From contig SPDT01000010.1 in the NCBI GenBank assembly GCA_008477525.1, forward strand, positions 2,046,001 through 2,110,000: a DNA stretch of 64,000 nucleotides, read 5' to 3'. Below are positions 19,831 through 30,793 of this stretch, in pieces. This DNA comes from Hypomyces perniciosus. Taxonomy: Eukaryota > Ascomycota > Sordariomycetes > Hypocreales > Hypocreaceae. Within the stretch, counting starts at the first letter, position 1. Every line of letters starts with the position of its first letter. The position numbers and the translations under genes are program-made. The notes under the pieces are model-generated. The model ran no database searches, had not been told where the DNA came from, and was given only the letters and a program-made list of their open reading frames with translations.

Positions 19831-21493
19831 TGTGAATGATGAATGTTTGATCTCTAGTGAATATTGTCTTGGAACTGACAACGAACAGGTGTCGATGTGG
19901 ACAGGTAGAGGTGGTTTTGCACAGGAACTCGAAGCATGATGGCCACTCAAAGGTTGAAGAGCGTCGATCCTCTGACTTTATAGGAAAGCTGGCCCTGTGG
20001 TTCGCGGCATTTCCTCCTCCGTAATAGCTGCATGTCGGGAGGCGACGTACCAACGAGGTGCAGATGACCCTCTACGACATACAGGCGGCAGCTCTACGGC
20101 GAAACCAGAGTGATCTCACCTCAACTCCGCGGCATCTTCTCTCATCTCTCATCTCTCTTGTCGGTGCTGAGACATGCTTCTCACCCCTCAGGCGTCGGAT
20201 TCTGTGGTATCCATTCAACATCATAGGCCTGCGCGCCATCGATACCCTGTTCGCGTGCCACTCCTCTGCATCGACATATGCAAGATACTGCACTTCCACA
20301 GCCATCATTCCGGGAGCCAGGTTAGGAGAGGACCTGGAGCAATATGCCAAGGCTTCCGTCCAATGTCTCGGCCGTGTGCACCCCAACATTCTGAACCCTG
20401 TTGCTTGTGCGACGTTGTAGGCAACTTGATCCTTTACCAAGGGCTAAGTGGCCCATCAGTCAATCAAGCTGAGGATTACCTCATGATCGTCAGGCTGAAC
20501 TATAGCTGCGGGTTGACAAATCCTGTTGATGCTCTACTCGCTTGGACTGTCCTTTGCAGCCGATGCTTTGCAGTCGATGTGCCTTCACCAGTGTGAATCT
20601 TGGCCACTGACGCAAATGTGCTGGTCAGAATGCGAGTCATTTTGTTACACTACCACGAGCCTATAGGAGAATTCTTGGTTCCAAGGCCTTTATCTTTGTA
20701 CAATTCCACCCGATGTCCTGGATCTTGGTAGAAACAAACCTGAGCCACCCTCCACGCCGCAATGGAGGGAAACATCTGCCGCAACACTGGGCTTGGGACT
20801 TTCACTGACCCTTCTGTTCCGATTTCAGTCTCTTCCACACCATGACCCTCTCCCGAAAGAGTGTATGAGACTGTGTACCGCCAAGGATTTCCTACAGGGC
20901 CCCTCGATCTCATCATGCACGCCACAAGATCTGTCTGCGTCATACCACATGCAATTGATAGGGCCTCAACTCCCCGGAGGGCAAGAAACCCTGGTTAAGA
21001 TCCCCACCGGAAAGAATACGAGACTACGCGTCAAGTCATCGAGATGGAGTGGCTGCAAGGATGGTATACTACTGACAAGTCTTGCTGCGGCGAACGGGCC
21101 TTCCGGGCTCAGCCTTGTGATACCTGAGTCCTTGATACATCCTTGACTACGAAGTCAAAATACGATCTATCGGGAGCAGTATGCATGAAATCCCGTCCCG
21201 GGATATAAATGGATTCCAATCAAATTCTCAACTACTAATCACAAATCCACCCTGCTGCAGCCCCATTCCGATATCCTTGACACCCCTATTCAAACGAAGC
21301 AAACATTACCTTCTCATCACCAATTGACCTGTTCCGATGACACAGATGGACAAAGATCCGACAGATCCCCCCCCCTCTACCCAGTTCCCCTATTGACAGC
21401 GCTTATTCCTGCCTAGCCAAGCGTGACTTACAACCAGCCAAAGCACCACGGGGGCTCCTCACCCCATGTCTGGCACGGTCTCTGATCCCCTCA
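19831..21493. other. Intergenic region between cysteine-rich genes A and B
   Basis: No additional gene is supported. Short plus-strand open frames between 20058 and 21146 lack motifs and compete with minus-strand frames of similar length. I searched both strands for another GxWxCCxC motif and saw none here. Confidence 0.45.
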
Positions 21494-21814
21494 TTATGGC
21501 CTGCACGTCGGGCAGCAGATGTGCTCGCACTCGAACAGACTCCCCTCATGGATCATGATGCAGCCGCATCGCCCAGCCACGTTGGAGTTGTAGCCACACC
21601 AACAGCAGGTCCAAAGACCGCCAAGTTTCTCAAAGGGACAACTGGCAAGGGGGCAGCGAGGCGCCGGCGAATGTTTTGCTGGTGGCGGGTAGGGGATGGT
21701 TTCTCGGGTGTAGTTTTTGCATGGGATACGTCCGTTAGAGGTGGCCTCGGCGCAGTAGTGCATCTGCGTTGAGGTGTGCTCGCAGAGGAGGTGGTGGGTG
21801 GTTTGGTGGCACAT
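21494..21814 (-). CDS. Cysteine-rich GxWxCCxC protein, paralogue B
   Basis: Single-exon frame of 106 residues from ATG 21814. The open frame extends further upstream, but alignment with paralogues A and C places the start at Met-Cys-His. Shared landmarks are MCHQ...LLCEHTS...HYC, IPCK, the core CPLASCPFEKLGGLWTCCWC, and the terminal CEHICCPTC. It is the shortest member and ends directly after the last cysteine pair, which marks the module boundary. Thirteen or so cysteines in 106 residues and several histidines point to metal coordination. Function is unknown; same strand and same order as A and C imply tandem duplication. Confidence 0.65.
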   Translation of the reverse strand: MCHQTTHHLLCEHTSTQMHYCAEATSNGRIPCKNYTRETIPYPPPAKHSPAPRCPLASCPFEKLGGLWTCCWCGYNSNVAGRCGCIMIHEGSLFECEHICCPTCRP

Positions 21815-22190
21815 GGTGATGACGTCGAGTTGCAGATGAAACTTGGTGTGGGTTTTTCTGTTTGAGCTAGGTATGTTGTTTTCTCGATGGTGTTGTGGAA
21901 GAAGGTTATAGATGCGAGAGCAGAGGCAATTCGGGTTGATGTTGAAGTCAAATATATAGGAGTGTGATGAACACGGCTTGAGAAAGTAAACAAGATCCGA
22001 TTCACGACGATGACCTGTCTCTCTTGTTTTAATAAGATACTTGTTGAGCCTCACATCAACAGATGTCTTCGACAACTTCCTCCATCCTTTATATATCTGT
22101 CTCATTCATTCACACACTCGCCTAATCTAGACTCCACAAACCCATCAATCTCCCATTCCCGTGAAGCAGACATCCGACCGAGCCATCCCT

Positions 22191-22219
22191 CACTCACTCA
22201 CTCACTCACTCACTCACTC
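22191..22219. repeat. (CACT)n microsatellite
   Basis: About seven consecutive CACT units. It is complementary to the GAGT/GAGC run 410 bases downstream, so the two could pair in single-stranded DNA or in a transcript. Confidence 0.85.
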
Positions 22220-22629
22220 CCTTGTCCAAAATATTGAATCACCATCACCTCTCGAAGCCATCTACTTCGCTCAAAACCACCACCACACACCCCCCTAACC
22301 TGCTAACCCCGTCGATTGGGATGTTCCTGGGACGAGGCCCTCGCTTATTATACAGCTGAGGATCTTCGGTTCATAATATTGGCCCTCATTGACGAGAACC
22401 GCGAGCAAAAGTTATCAAAAAAGAAAGAAAAAAACGTGGCAGCCAGGTTTTGCTCACGTCGATCAAGAAGGTCGAACCGATGCGAGCTGGACGATTGAAA
22501 AAAAAGGTGTAGAAAAAGAGTGGATGGGAGGGAAACGTTCAAGGTCAATGGATTAGGACTCGGGTAGATTTGTGTAGAGTGTATGTATTGGGGATACGTG
22601 TACGACGGTGTGGTGGGCGGGAAGATGGT

Positions 22630-22659
22630 GAGCGAGCGAGCGAGCGAGTGAGTGAGTGA
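22630..22659. repeat. (GAGC)n(GAGT)n microsatellite
   Basis: Four to five GAGC units followed by GAGT units. The GAGT part is the reverse complement of the CACT run at 22191-22219. Confidence 0.85.
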
Positions 22660-23104
22660 TCCGACGCTTTGGAGGTGAGATGAGAAGATGCGGATGACTT
22701 TACATGGTTGTTGGCTGTGAGTGACGGAAACGGGTTCTTGATGCAGGCTTACATGAATGAGCATGTTTTTGTTTTCTGTGTAGCATTGCAAGTCTAATAA
22801 TAACATGGTATGAACACATGACGAAGGAAAGAGAAAAGATGCGATCCAAAGAGATCACGACTTGGCATCAACAACAGCCCACACCTCCTTCACTGACCTC
22901 TGGTCGCCCTCATCACGTACTCCCATCTCTCGGCTGCGAGGAGATCAAGGAAAACCGAGGCCAGCCATTCATCACAAGCATAAATGGCTTCCGAGTCAAG
23001 CCGTAGGCAGATTCGTGTAACCCCAAGGCTCCATCAACACAGTATCCCCGACACATATGTCTCACTTCCGTCAGTCAACAAAGCTCTCATCACCCCAGGC
23101 TCTC

Positions 23105-23488
23105 TCACATCGACTCGACATCCTGGGTACAGCTCCCGCAAATGTCATGGTAGCAAAAGGTATCCGGACAGCCCTTCTTCCGATGGTGACAGGCGCGATA
23201 AATGTTGCCTCCGCGCTTACACTTGCAGCACACCCACCTCCCGTTCAGATCCTGCAGCCGGCATGTGCCCGAGCTACAGGCGGGGGAGATGAGGCAGTTG
23301 CCCCTCGCGCAAGGGTTATCTGGGTACAGGCCGTGCGTCGGGTCGAGCAGCGCAGAAAGACACGGGGTGACCTCGCTGGTGATCGGGTTGACCGGGGCCT
23401 GTCCGCAGTACGAGTATCGGACTACGAGAGACGAGGGGCGTGTGCAGGGGGCCTGGTGGTGGTAGTGGACGTAGGAGAACCTGCACAT
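23105..23488 (-). CDS. Cysteine-rich GxWxCCxC protein, paralogue C
   Basis: Single-exon frame of 127 residues from ATG 23488. It begins MCRF and keeps the module core seen in A and B: CSSGTCRLQDLNGRWVCCKC, then CPDTFCYHDICGSC, with an N-terminal half that has diverged most (YSYCGQAP, TPCLSALLD). The final C-x-H-x2-C-x2-C arrangement is conserved in all three copies. A short acidic tail (TQDVESM) follows. No signal peptide or membrane segment. Its divergence suggests it is the oldest duplicate or has been under different selection. Family and function are unknown to me. Confidence 0.6.
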   Translation of the reverse strand: MCRFSYVHYHHQAPCTRPSSLVVRYSYCGQAPVNPITSEVTPCLSALLDPTHGLYPDNPCARGNCLISPACSSGTCRLQDLNGRWVCCKCKRGGNIYRACHHRKKGCPDTFCYHDICGSCTQDVESM

Positions 23489-26400
23489 GGTGTCTTCGGG
23501 GGGCTGAACTTGGTGGAGGGTAGGGTGGTGAATCGGGAAGAAGAAAAGGGGGGCCGATATTTTTCGGCGGCAGGTTGTACGGGTTTGTGAGTGTCTCGGC
23601 CGGCTGCGTATATCCTTCCGTATCCCAACACCAACAAGGCTTGAGATAACTGGATTTTTTCAAGACGAAAAGTGGCTTGGTGTCTCTCTTGTGTTCCCCA
23701 AGGAGCAGTACCTTTGAGGGGAAGTAGGCCCAGAAGGCGGCCGCTGTCTGAGAGGGGGCAAGAAGCGAAGGATGGGGAGACGAGGCAGCCCGTCTATCGA
23801 AGATCGAGATGAAAACTGGAAGCAAAGTGCTCCGTCAGGCAGCCAGTGGCGTTGTGTTTTTCTCGTATGCTGAGCAGGGCTCCTGCGAGGATTTCCCACA
23901 AGACTTGGTGAAATTGTAGTTGCCTTCTCAAGATCGAGCAACGCTTTCTCCTGTGTTTGGGGAAGCAGCAGTTCGAGCTCTGTCGAGGTATGTTGAGTCG
24001 CTGAGAGGCGACTGTACGACAAGTTGACAAATCCACAGAATGTGCAGGGGGTGATGCTTGGAAGCGGTCTTTGTCCGAAGGGAGAAGTTTCGGTCCAAGT
24101 TCATGAAGTTGAAAAGCTCTTGATTCTGACTGCTCAGAGTGATGCAGTACCTAGGTCTATGCCTCGGAGAATTGGCAGTGCAAATGCTCCGAGGAGGTAT
24201 GAGGTAACAGTTGTGATGGATGTAAGCGTCACTTTCGCCTGTTGCGACCGTTGGTTCTGAAGGAGATTGTCGCTGATGCTTCTCTCAAGTTGATGGGAAT
24301 ACCATTGCATTTTATACACAATAGCACGGTCTTCGATGCGCACAAGTCTTGTCATCTTCCTCAATCAAGGTTCTCTCTGCCCCTCGGCGTTCGCCTATTA
24401 GTGAAGGGACTTTGGCAACTGGAAGAACTAGCGACCGCAAGGATGCCTCGATTCTTGAAGCCATGGTATGACTGCTTGTCACGAAACGAGGCCCAAAATT
24501 AAGCCGTCTTGTTGTTCCTGTACCGATACTCTCGTGCTTTTTTGGCATCTCTGAAGGAGGGGCAAGGCTCTTCTCGGACTCTCACCAATGAGGATGTGAA
24601 CATCAGCGTGGAAGGGGAGCACAAAAGTGAGACACAGGAGACTTGGAACAACTTTCCAACAGTCTTCGTGGCGATGTCCAAAGGGGAGCATACCCCAGGA
24701 GAAACCTTGTTATTGACAACACGTGCATAGAATATAGTGTTCAATTTGAGAGCGGGATGCAGCATGGCTTTTCATGAGACAGACACTTCTCCTGACATGT
24801 GTCTCTCGTCGGGGTAAAGCATGAGGAATTGTCGTGGAAAGAGAGACATTTACTCGTGCAAAGGTATCGAAGCCTTCTAGAATGCTGGTCAGATTCAAAC
24901 TTTGGGTTACAGCAGACCGGTGATGCGAAACCCTCGTGAGAGCTGTTGGTGCCACCAGGGCATGAACTTGGAAAAATCGACGCCGTCGGACCACATATAG
25001 AGGCTATTTCTTGCCAGTGATACTCTAAAGATTGGATATTTCGGCGCCTGATGCGAGATGGCAAGCTGTGATGAACCTTGCATGGCTGAATAACAGCTGA
25101 AGTTCAATGGCTGTGCGGTCTAGGAGATGCCGAATACGACCGCCCCGGGAATACCACTGAACTTGGAAGATGTGAACTCGCTCTGTGGAAGCGAATCCTC
25201 CTCGTGGCGTTCGTGGAAGAGGTCCTGAAAGGGCCATCACAAGCTTCGAGCTAATGCCTAAATTCCCAGTATCCCCACGAAGCTCCTGTAACATAACAGC
25301 CAACTTCCACGCTTGCATCAGTGGCATATCTGCGCCTGTCATGCATGATGAGCCAGTTCCGCAAGTCTAACCGACACGGTTCATCCTGACCGAGGCCGAT
25401 GAACCCAATACCAGAGTAATAGCTCTCATTCAAGTAAAAGAAAATACTGCAGTTATCGGCTACACCGGCAACATAGCTGCCTGAATGTTTCTCTTTGGCC
25501 ATTGAAGTGAGGAGAGCAGGTGGAGAAACGTGGGAGAAGTGGTCGCACAAAAACGTCCAAGAAGCATGGACAAAAACACACGCGGCAAACACGCATCGCT
25601 GATTTGAAAAAGGCGCACAGGAGGCCGCCGCATAGAGCATTTCGTCATACCTGCGTACAAGAAAACACCGTGGTATCTCCATCCTCATGATACACGAAAG
25701 GGAGACTGTTGGTTGAAAGGGGTCAGAGACCGAGCTCGTCGACGCCGAGGATCATGTGCCAAAGCCAATATTGGGTCTGGACCATGTGGTTGAAGAGCTG
25801 AACACTGCCTTCCAGGGAGATGATTCCCCAAGAATCTAGCTTTCGAAACAATGCTGCCTGGAGGATGTTGGTCCCGTTGCAGCTGCTCCTTCGGACCGAA
25901 TGAGATGGAACTTTCTTGGGGCGACGGGTGGCCAAGCCAGCCATCAAGTAACATGGACAGCGGATTTCTCGGATCCAAAGACTCGGCATGGCTATGATTT
26001 CGTCAACAAGTTAGTAGTGGAACGTCATCCTCGTAAATAGAGCAGTTAGATCAAAGACCTTGCCCCTCAATCTTGAAGCGCATGGTGTGACAGGTTGTCC
26101 AGATATTTTTGGCAAGTCAGCTTGTCCGACAAGTTCATCTGATTATATTATGCAACCACCCGCGGGCTGATTCGAGGGCGATGTGTGATCCAGGGGAATG
26201 CCAGAATGACTTGCCAGGGCTGACAGTCCACAACTGTGCTCCGCACTGCTCTCTCCGTTGGTTCCGATGCCTGTGCCAACCTGTGTTCATGCTAGTAGTA
26301 GTTCTCAAACTTCGGGCGGTAGGATCGTAAGCCCAAGGGTCCAATGTGCTTTCAACTGCTGCTGAGCTCACAGTCCTAAAGAGTCGCGTATCCCATGTGG

Positions 26401-26540
26401 AACGAAGACGGTATTGGTTGACCTAGGCGAATTGTTCATTCAATGTGTATTAATAGATAGTGTAAAGATACCAGGAGTTTTGCCGATATATCCATCAACG
26501 CCATACATGCCACGTCCCATCCTGCATTAGTAAAATCATT
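23489..26540. other. Three-kilobase region with unassigned open frames
   Basis: I could not assemble a convincing gene. Minus-strand frames look partly protein-like at 25723-25989 (MVQTQYWLWHMILGVDELG), 25251-25688 (cysteine-containing, DNCSIFFYLNESYYSGIG) and 24741-25064 (cysteine-rich, PVCCNP and CTSKC). They lie in succession on one strand and could be exons or fragments of one decayed gene, yet no set of splice sites I tried joins them cleanly. They do not share the GxWxCCxC module of the neighbouring genes. Confidence 0.35.
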
Positions 26541-27998
26541 TTAGAACCTAAGGCCTGTTAATACTGTTGAACGGCTGGGGCAATGGAGTTGGTTGCAATG
26601 CACTCACCTGATTTCGTATGAACCAGCTCTTGTCATATATCGCACCCATTTCACACTCGAGTAATTACCTTTCTCAAATACCTTCAGATACCGCACTAGC
26701 AAGCCGGAACTCGTAAACATCAACAGACTAAAGTTCATGCTGAGTGGCGGCCGGCTCCATGCTCGTTGATTCGTCATGCTGGTGAGAATGGCTTCAGCGG
26801 TGAGGACATATTCGCTCTGGCCCGTGAACCGGCCGATCTTCCAGACGATGACGTTCTCGCTGGGCTCGTACTTGGCCTTGCCCTGTGTACATCGCTCTGT
26901 GATCTTGGCTGTGTTCAGGGGTGTCGGGATCTTGATGATGACGTTTGTGGCGAACAGCTTGGAGCCGAAATTGGCTTTGACGCCGATGCTGTACTCGACT
27001 TTTGTGCGACCAACTTCATTGACAATGGCGTGGACTTTGAAGGGGAGGTTGACGTTCTCGGTGGAGCGGTAGCGCATCAATTCGAATTCGCCGTCTGGGG
27101 GGACGAAGCTGATGATTCTGTCCGTGTCGAACTTGCCCAGCTTAACGCATTGGTGGAACTGGCAGTCTTCCAACGTAACACTTCCCGCTGCTGCCTTGGT
27201 AGCTTTGGTGCCCATCTTATTACCGCTCGGAAGGCTGAGTAGGCCGTCATTGTCCAGCAACAATCTGTCGTTGAGACCGAATTTGCATTCCGGCGTGCCG
27301 GAGAGATACGCTCGCATGACGATTTGGCCAGTGACATCTGCTCGCAGCACTGAACCGGTGGCAGACATGAGGAGGTTGATGTCCTCTATGACATCGACAA
27401 AGGCCTCATTTTTGCGGTACTTGACGTCGGCTTTGCGCCATGACAGAGCGCCGGTGGCTTGCATCGTGATTTTCGAGGTGTCTTCGGGACGCGATTCGGA
27501 CTTGACGCCTTCAGTGGTGATATACATCTTGAGGGTATCCGTTTCGGTATTCTGCGGGTAGCCAAAGTCGATGATTTCTGTATCCCAATGTCAGAGAGAG
27601 CCACCCCCAGATGTATGCCAAATATGCCCTCGAAGCAAAGGGTGACGAAGGGCGAACGAACCATCCAACAGCTCGTATACCAAGACAAAGTTGTTCTTGA
27701 CGGCCTCCTCATCGAACTTGCCAAAGTACCCCTTTCCGAGCTGGATGAGCCGGTACAGGAACTCGAAGACCAGCGCGGCGTTGGCATTGCTCTTGGTGAT
27801 GGCCACCAGGTAGATGTTCTCATGCTTCACATGGCTAAAGGTCGTGCTCCCCAGCGTCAGAATGGGCGATCGGACCTGAGCATTGGAGATGACTTGGATG
27901 CGGAAGACGTCGGCGAGGCGCGGGCGGCAGTCATTGCGAAAGGCGCGGAAGATGAGGTTTTCGCCCTTTTGGTTGAAGATGAGGACGCCAGAGAGCAT
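26541..27998 (-). CDS. AP-2 complex subunit mu, three exons
   Basis: Exons 27998-27662, 27577-26608 and 26547-26541 (introns of 84 and 60 nt) give 437 residues, the usual length of fungal AP-2 mu. The last exon is only 7 nt and encodes the end of the invariant C-terminus, YEIRF. Residues 1-140 are the longin-like domain (MLSGVLIFNQKGENLIFRAF, then YFGKFDEEAVKNNFVLVYELLDE). Residues about 175-437 are the mu-homology domain (WRKADVKYRKNEAFVDVIED, CKFGLND, EFELMRYR, NYSSVKWVRYMTRAGSYEIR). It should bind tyrosine-based sorting signals and phosphoinositides in clathrin-coated pits at the plasma membrane. It is distinguished from AP-1 mu by the N-terminus and DIIDFGYPQ-like segment. Confidence 0.93.
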
Positions 27999-28477
27999 TG
28001 TCGCTGTGCGAGGCGATTGAGCTGCCGACCGATATGGTGATGCAATGAAGTTGGAGGAAGAGAGACGAGAGGAGGAGGGAGGATTGGAATTGGATTCAAT
28101 GGATGCGCGTTTGGCATCAGTTCGCCATTGATGGCTTATCTTATCGGGAGGGAGAGCTGCTGAGCCCCGCTGAGGCGCATGGCCACTGTGGCGCGTCAGG
28201 GGAGAGCTTCAGTTCTGGGTCGAACATTATTAACAGGCGACCTTCTTCAGTATATAAAAGAAATATCTTCTTATAAAGGAGCTGTTTCTCAAAATTAAGC
28301 CATTTCCCACAAACTTGATGCTAATTCAATGCTAACACATCCCTCGCAAAATATTAATACCAACAGTCCCAAACATCCCCGACTATTCCAACCATTCCAA
28401 CCATTCCTCCTAAACTCCTATTCTTTGCCATATCAGGTTAAAACAGCGAGACATACATCCATACTCAGTGGACGAGC
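27999..28477. other. Short intergenic region
   Basis: No gene seen. The region holds the promoter of AP-2 mu and the 3' flank of the F-box gene. A+T-rich at 28240-28420, with TATATAAAAG near 28250. Confidence 0.5.
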
Positions 28478-30574
28478 CTAATACTCCTCCTGCTTTATAT
28501 AAACACTGTCAGCATCAGAACTCACTTCAACAAGCGGGAAGCTCGACCAATGCTCTCTTCGATCCCCCTCTGGTCCCGGCCAAAGATCCGTCCAAACCTC
28601 CTTAATATCACCACGCCCATAAAAGTTGCGCCGCAACGTCTCACCCATGTAAATCCTTGTGTCTTCGTCAATCTCACGCACGGAAACGTCCCCTCGGTGA
28701 TCCCGCTCACAAGCCCAACTTCGTCCGATCCATCCCGAGACCCCGTCCACTACCTCGTCACGCCCGTAGTATATCGTACTGTTGAGGCTCATCTCCAGGG
28801 ACTCAACAATACCCTTCTCGGCAGTCATTGTGTGGAATATGGAACGCGCTAGAGTGGAGTCAATTGCGCAGTTGGTAAAAGTCTTGCGCCAAAAAGTAGA
28901 CATGGTCAACTCCTCCTTATCATCCAATCCCCAAAGAGTGATGCTCCAGCAATCAAATAACAGGGAGACCTGCTTCAACTGCGGCATGCTCCCTAGAGTG
29001 CGGTAGATAGAGACTTCTCTACTGTCCCCGTGGGTCCGGGGCACCATAAGCTCGAGACATTCTATATCAGGACACTCTAATGCAAGCTCATTGACGTGAC
29101 GGTGAGTGATGATGAAAGGATCCCTTGTCGAGTGGATAAAAGAATGTGGTATCAGCTGCAGCTCCCTCAATGATAGGCCGTGATAGTATAGAATCGCGCT
29201 GAATGTTTCCTCGGACGCAATACCGTCTAGATATAGAGCATGCAAAGGCGGTAAAGCTTGAAATAATAGGCATGCTTCTCTATCTACGTCCGTGTCCCCA
29301 TGTCGGTGAATCCATTTTAATGTCTCTGGATCCAAAGTCATCCCTAACGAACCAAGCGATGGGAAGCCGGAATCTTGAGCAATTTCCTTCATGGATTCAA
29401 CAGTCTCAAACGTCGCCGGTTCAGTCAACATGAGAACACGTAGTTCATTGAAATGGTTGGTGTCATCCCAGAACCAAGCATCGAACTCGCCGCACAGCAG
29501 AGTTTCCAGTTGCCCCTTGGAATTTGGGAGAGGGCATGTGATCCTGTCTCCATGAAAGCCTTTCCACTGGGGCCTGGAAGCTAAAAACTCTTCAGAGAAG
29601 ACGTAAGGGCAGCACATCATTGCGACGGATTTCAGGCTCGGCGCCAATCCTGCCACCATCTCCCTGACGGCTTGATAATTGTAGTCCAGTCCGGACAAAT
29701 TAACCCATGCGACAATGACACTATACAGACTAGGCGAGGTGGCGAGCGCATATTCGTCCGGGTCAATCATATACTGACCGCTGTCTAATACTTGATAGAG
29801 ACTGCGCAGACTGAATGTGTGCATATGCAGTCGAGTCTCCGGGCATTGCTCATGCAGAGCGGAGAGGAGGCAGGGGGGGATCTGGTGAGTGCAAGCGTAG
29901 GCCAGGTCCTCAAGGCAGGGCAAGCTACAAACGAAGCGCGCAAGCGGGAGGCACAGGGCGTCGAGCTGTTGTTTCCATTGCTGAGATGGAGGCGGGCTAA
30001 ACGGGTCGTAGGCGATTGTGCTACCATAGCCATCGCAGAAATTGTAGTTTTTCCGATGGAAGATGTCACCTTCATCGGCTTCCTTTACGTTTCCGTCTTC
30101 GTCTTCGTCTTCGTCTTCGTCTCCGTAGTCATTTTCATTTTCATCTTCATCTTCTCTGACCTTGTCCTCGTCTTCATCTTCATCTTCATCCTCTCGTTCG
30201 TCAACTTTACCTTCGGCCCTCTCTTCATCTTCCAACATATACCCAGAGATCTTGATTTGGCGCACGTAGCGAGGATGGATCTTCTGAAGCCTGTCCAGAT
30301 TCTGCAGTAGACTCTCCTTTCCTGTCAGGTTGATGCGGAGGCGCGAAAGCCGATACTTGGCTGCGGCGTCGGCGCACCGCGTACTGGCGAGCGAGAACGC
30401 ATACAGATCTGGTCTGCTAGGCTGTGAGATAGAAAGGTAGCCGCAGATTTCGTCGAGGACGATCAGCGGCATCCGATCCAGGCTTATAGGCCCGTTATCC
30501 ATCATTAGGAGCGAGAATTGGCGGTTGATGAAGAAGAGATGTTTGTGTTGCATCGGAGCTAGCGGGGCACACAT
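28478..30574 (-). CDS. F-box protein with acidic insert and leucine-rich C-terminal half
   Basis: Single-exon gene of 698 residues from ATG 30574; a second in-frame ATG pair about 23 codons later (MMDNGPISLDRMPL) is an equally good start. An F-box-like motif (LDRMPLIVLDEICGYL, followed by FSLASTRCADAA) lies at about residues 32-75, so the protein probably acts as a substrate receptor of an SCF ubiquitin ligase via Skp1. Next comes a long Asp/Glu-rich low-complexity segment (about 118-180), written by CTT/CGT-type trinucleotide repeats at 30080-30220. The remainder has irregular leucine-rich repeats (LEDLAYACT, LRELQLIPHSF, CPDIECLELMVPR). This layout is common in fungi, where such genes are numerous and mostly uncharacterised. 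Target unknown. Confidence 0.75.
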   Translation of the reverse strand: MCAPLAPMQHKHLFFINRQFSLLMMDNGPISLDRMPLIVLDEICGYLSISQPSRPDLYAFSLASTRCADAAAKYRLSRLRINLTGKESLLQNLDRLQKIHPRYVRQIKISGYMLEDEERAEGKVDEREDEDEDEDEDKVREDEDENENDYGDEDEDEDEDGNVKEADEGDIFHRKNYNFCDGYGSTIAYDPFSPPPSQQWKQQLDALCLPLARFVCSLPCLEDLAYACTHQIPPCLLSALHEQCPETRLHMHTFSLRSLYQVLDSGQYMIDPDEYALATSPSLYSVIVAWVNLSGLDYNYQAVREMVAGLAPSLKSVAMMCCPYVFSEEFLASRPQWKGFHGDRITCPLPNSKGQLETLLCGEFDAWFWDDTNHFNELRVLMLTEPATFETVESMKEIAQDSGFPSLGSLGMTLDPETLKWIHRHGDTDVDREACLLFQALPPLHALYLDGIASEETFSAILYYHGLSLRELQLIPHSFIHSTRDPFIITHRHVNELALECPDIECLELMVPRTHGDSREVSIYRTLGSMPQLKQVSLLFDCWSITLWGLDDKEELTMSTFWRKTFTNCAIDSTLARSIFHTMTAEKGIVESLEMSLNSTIYYGRDEVVDGVSGWIGRSWACERDHRGDVSVREIDEDTRIYMGETLRRNFYGRGDIKEVWTDLWPGPEGDRREHWSSFPLVEVSSDADSVYIKQEEY

Positions 30575-30793
30575 CACGTTGATTGTTGGCCAACCCTAAC
30601 CCTGCTCTGACCAACCACACGGAACGAGCAACAATACCATTGAAATAAACAAAAGCCGGTTACGACAATCAACAAATTCCCTCTACATTTATACCTTGTA
30701 TACGAACGAGCGGATCGATATATGAAAGCCATTGGAAGCTCCATAGCTACTGGTATAGATACAATTGCAAACAACCTAATGTAATTTCAGCGC

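Larger units (their letters stand above)
21815..23104. other. Intergenic region between cysteine-rich genes B and C
   Basis: No gene supported. The most striking content is a pair of complementary tetranucleotide repeats (22191-22219 and 22630-22659), described separately. A TTG-headed 60-codon frame at 22316-22498 has no ATG. Confidence 0.45.
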
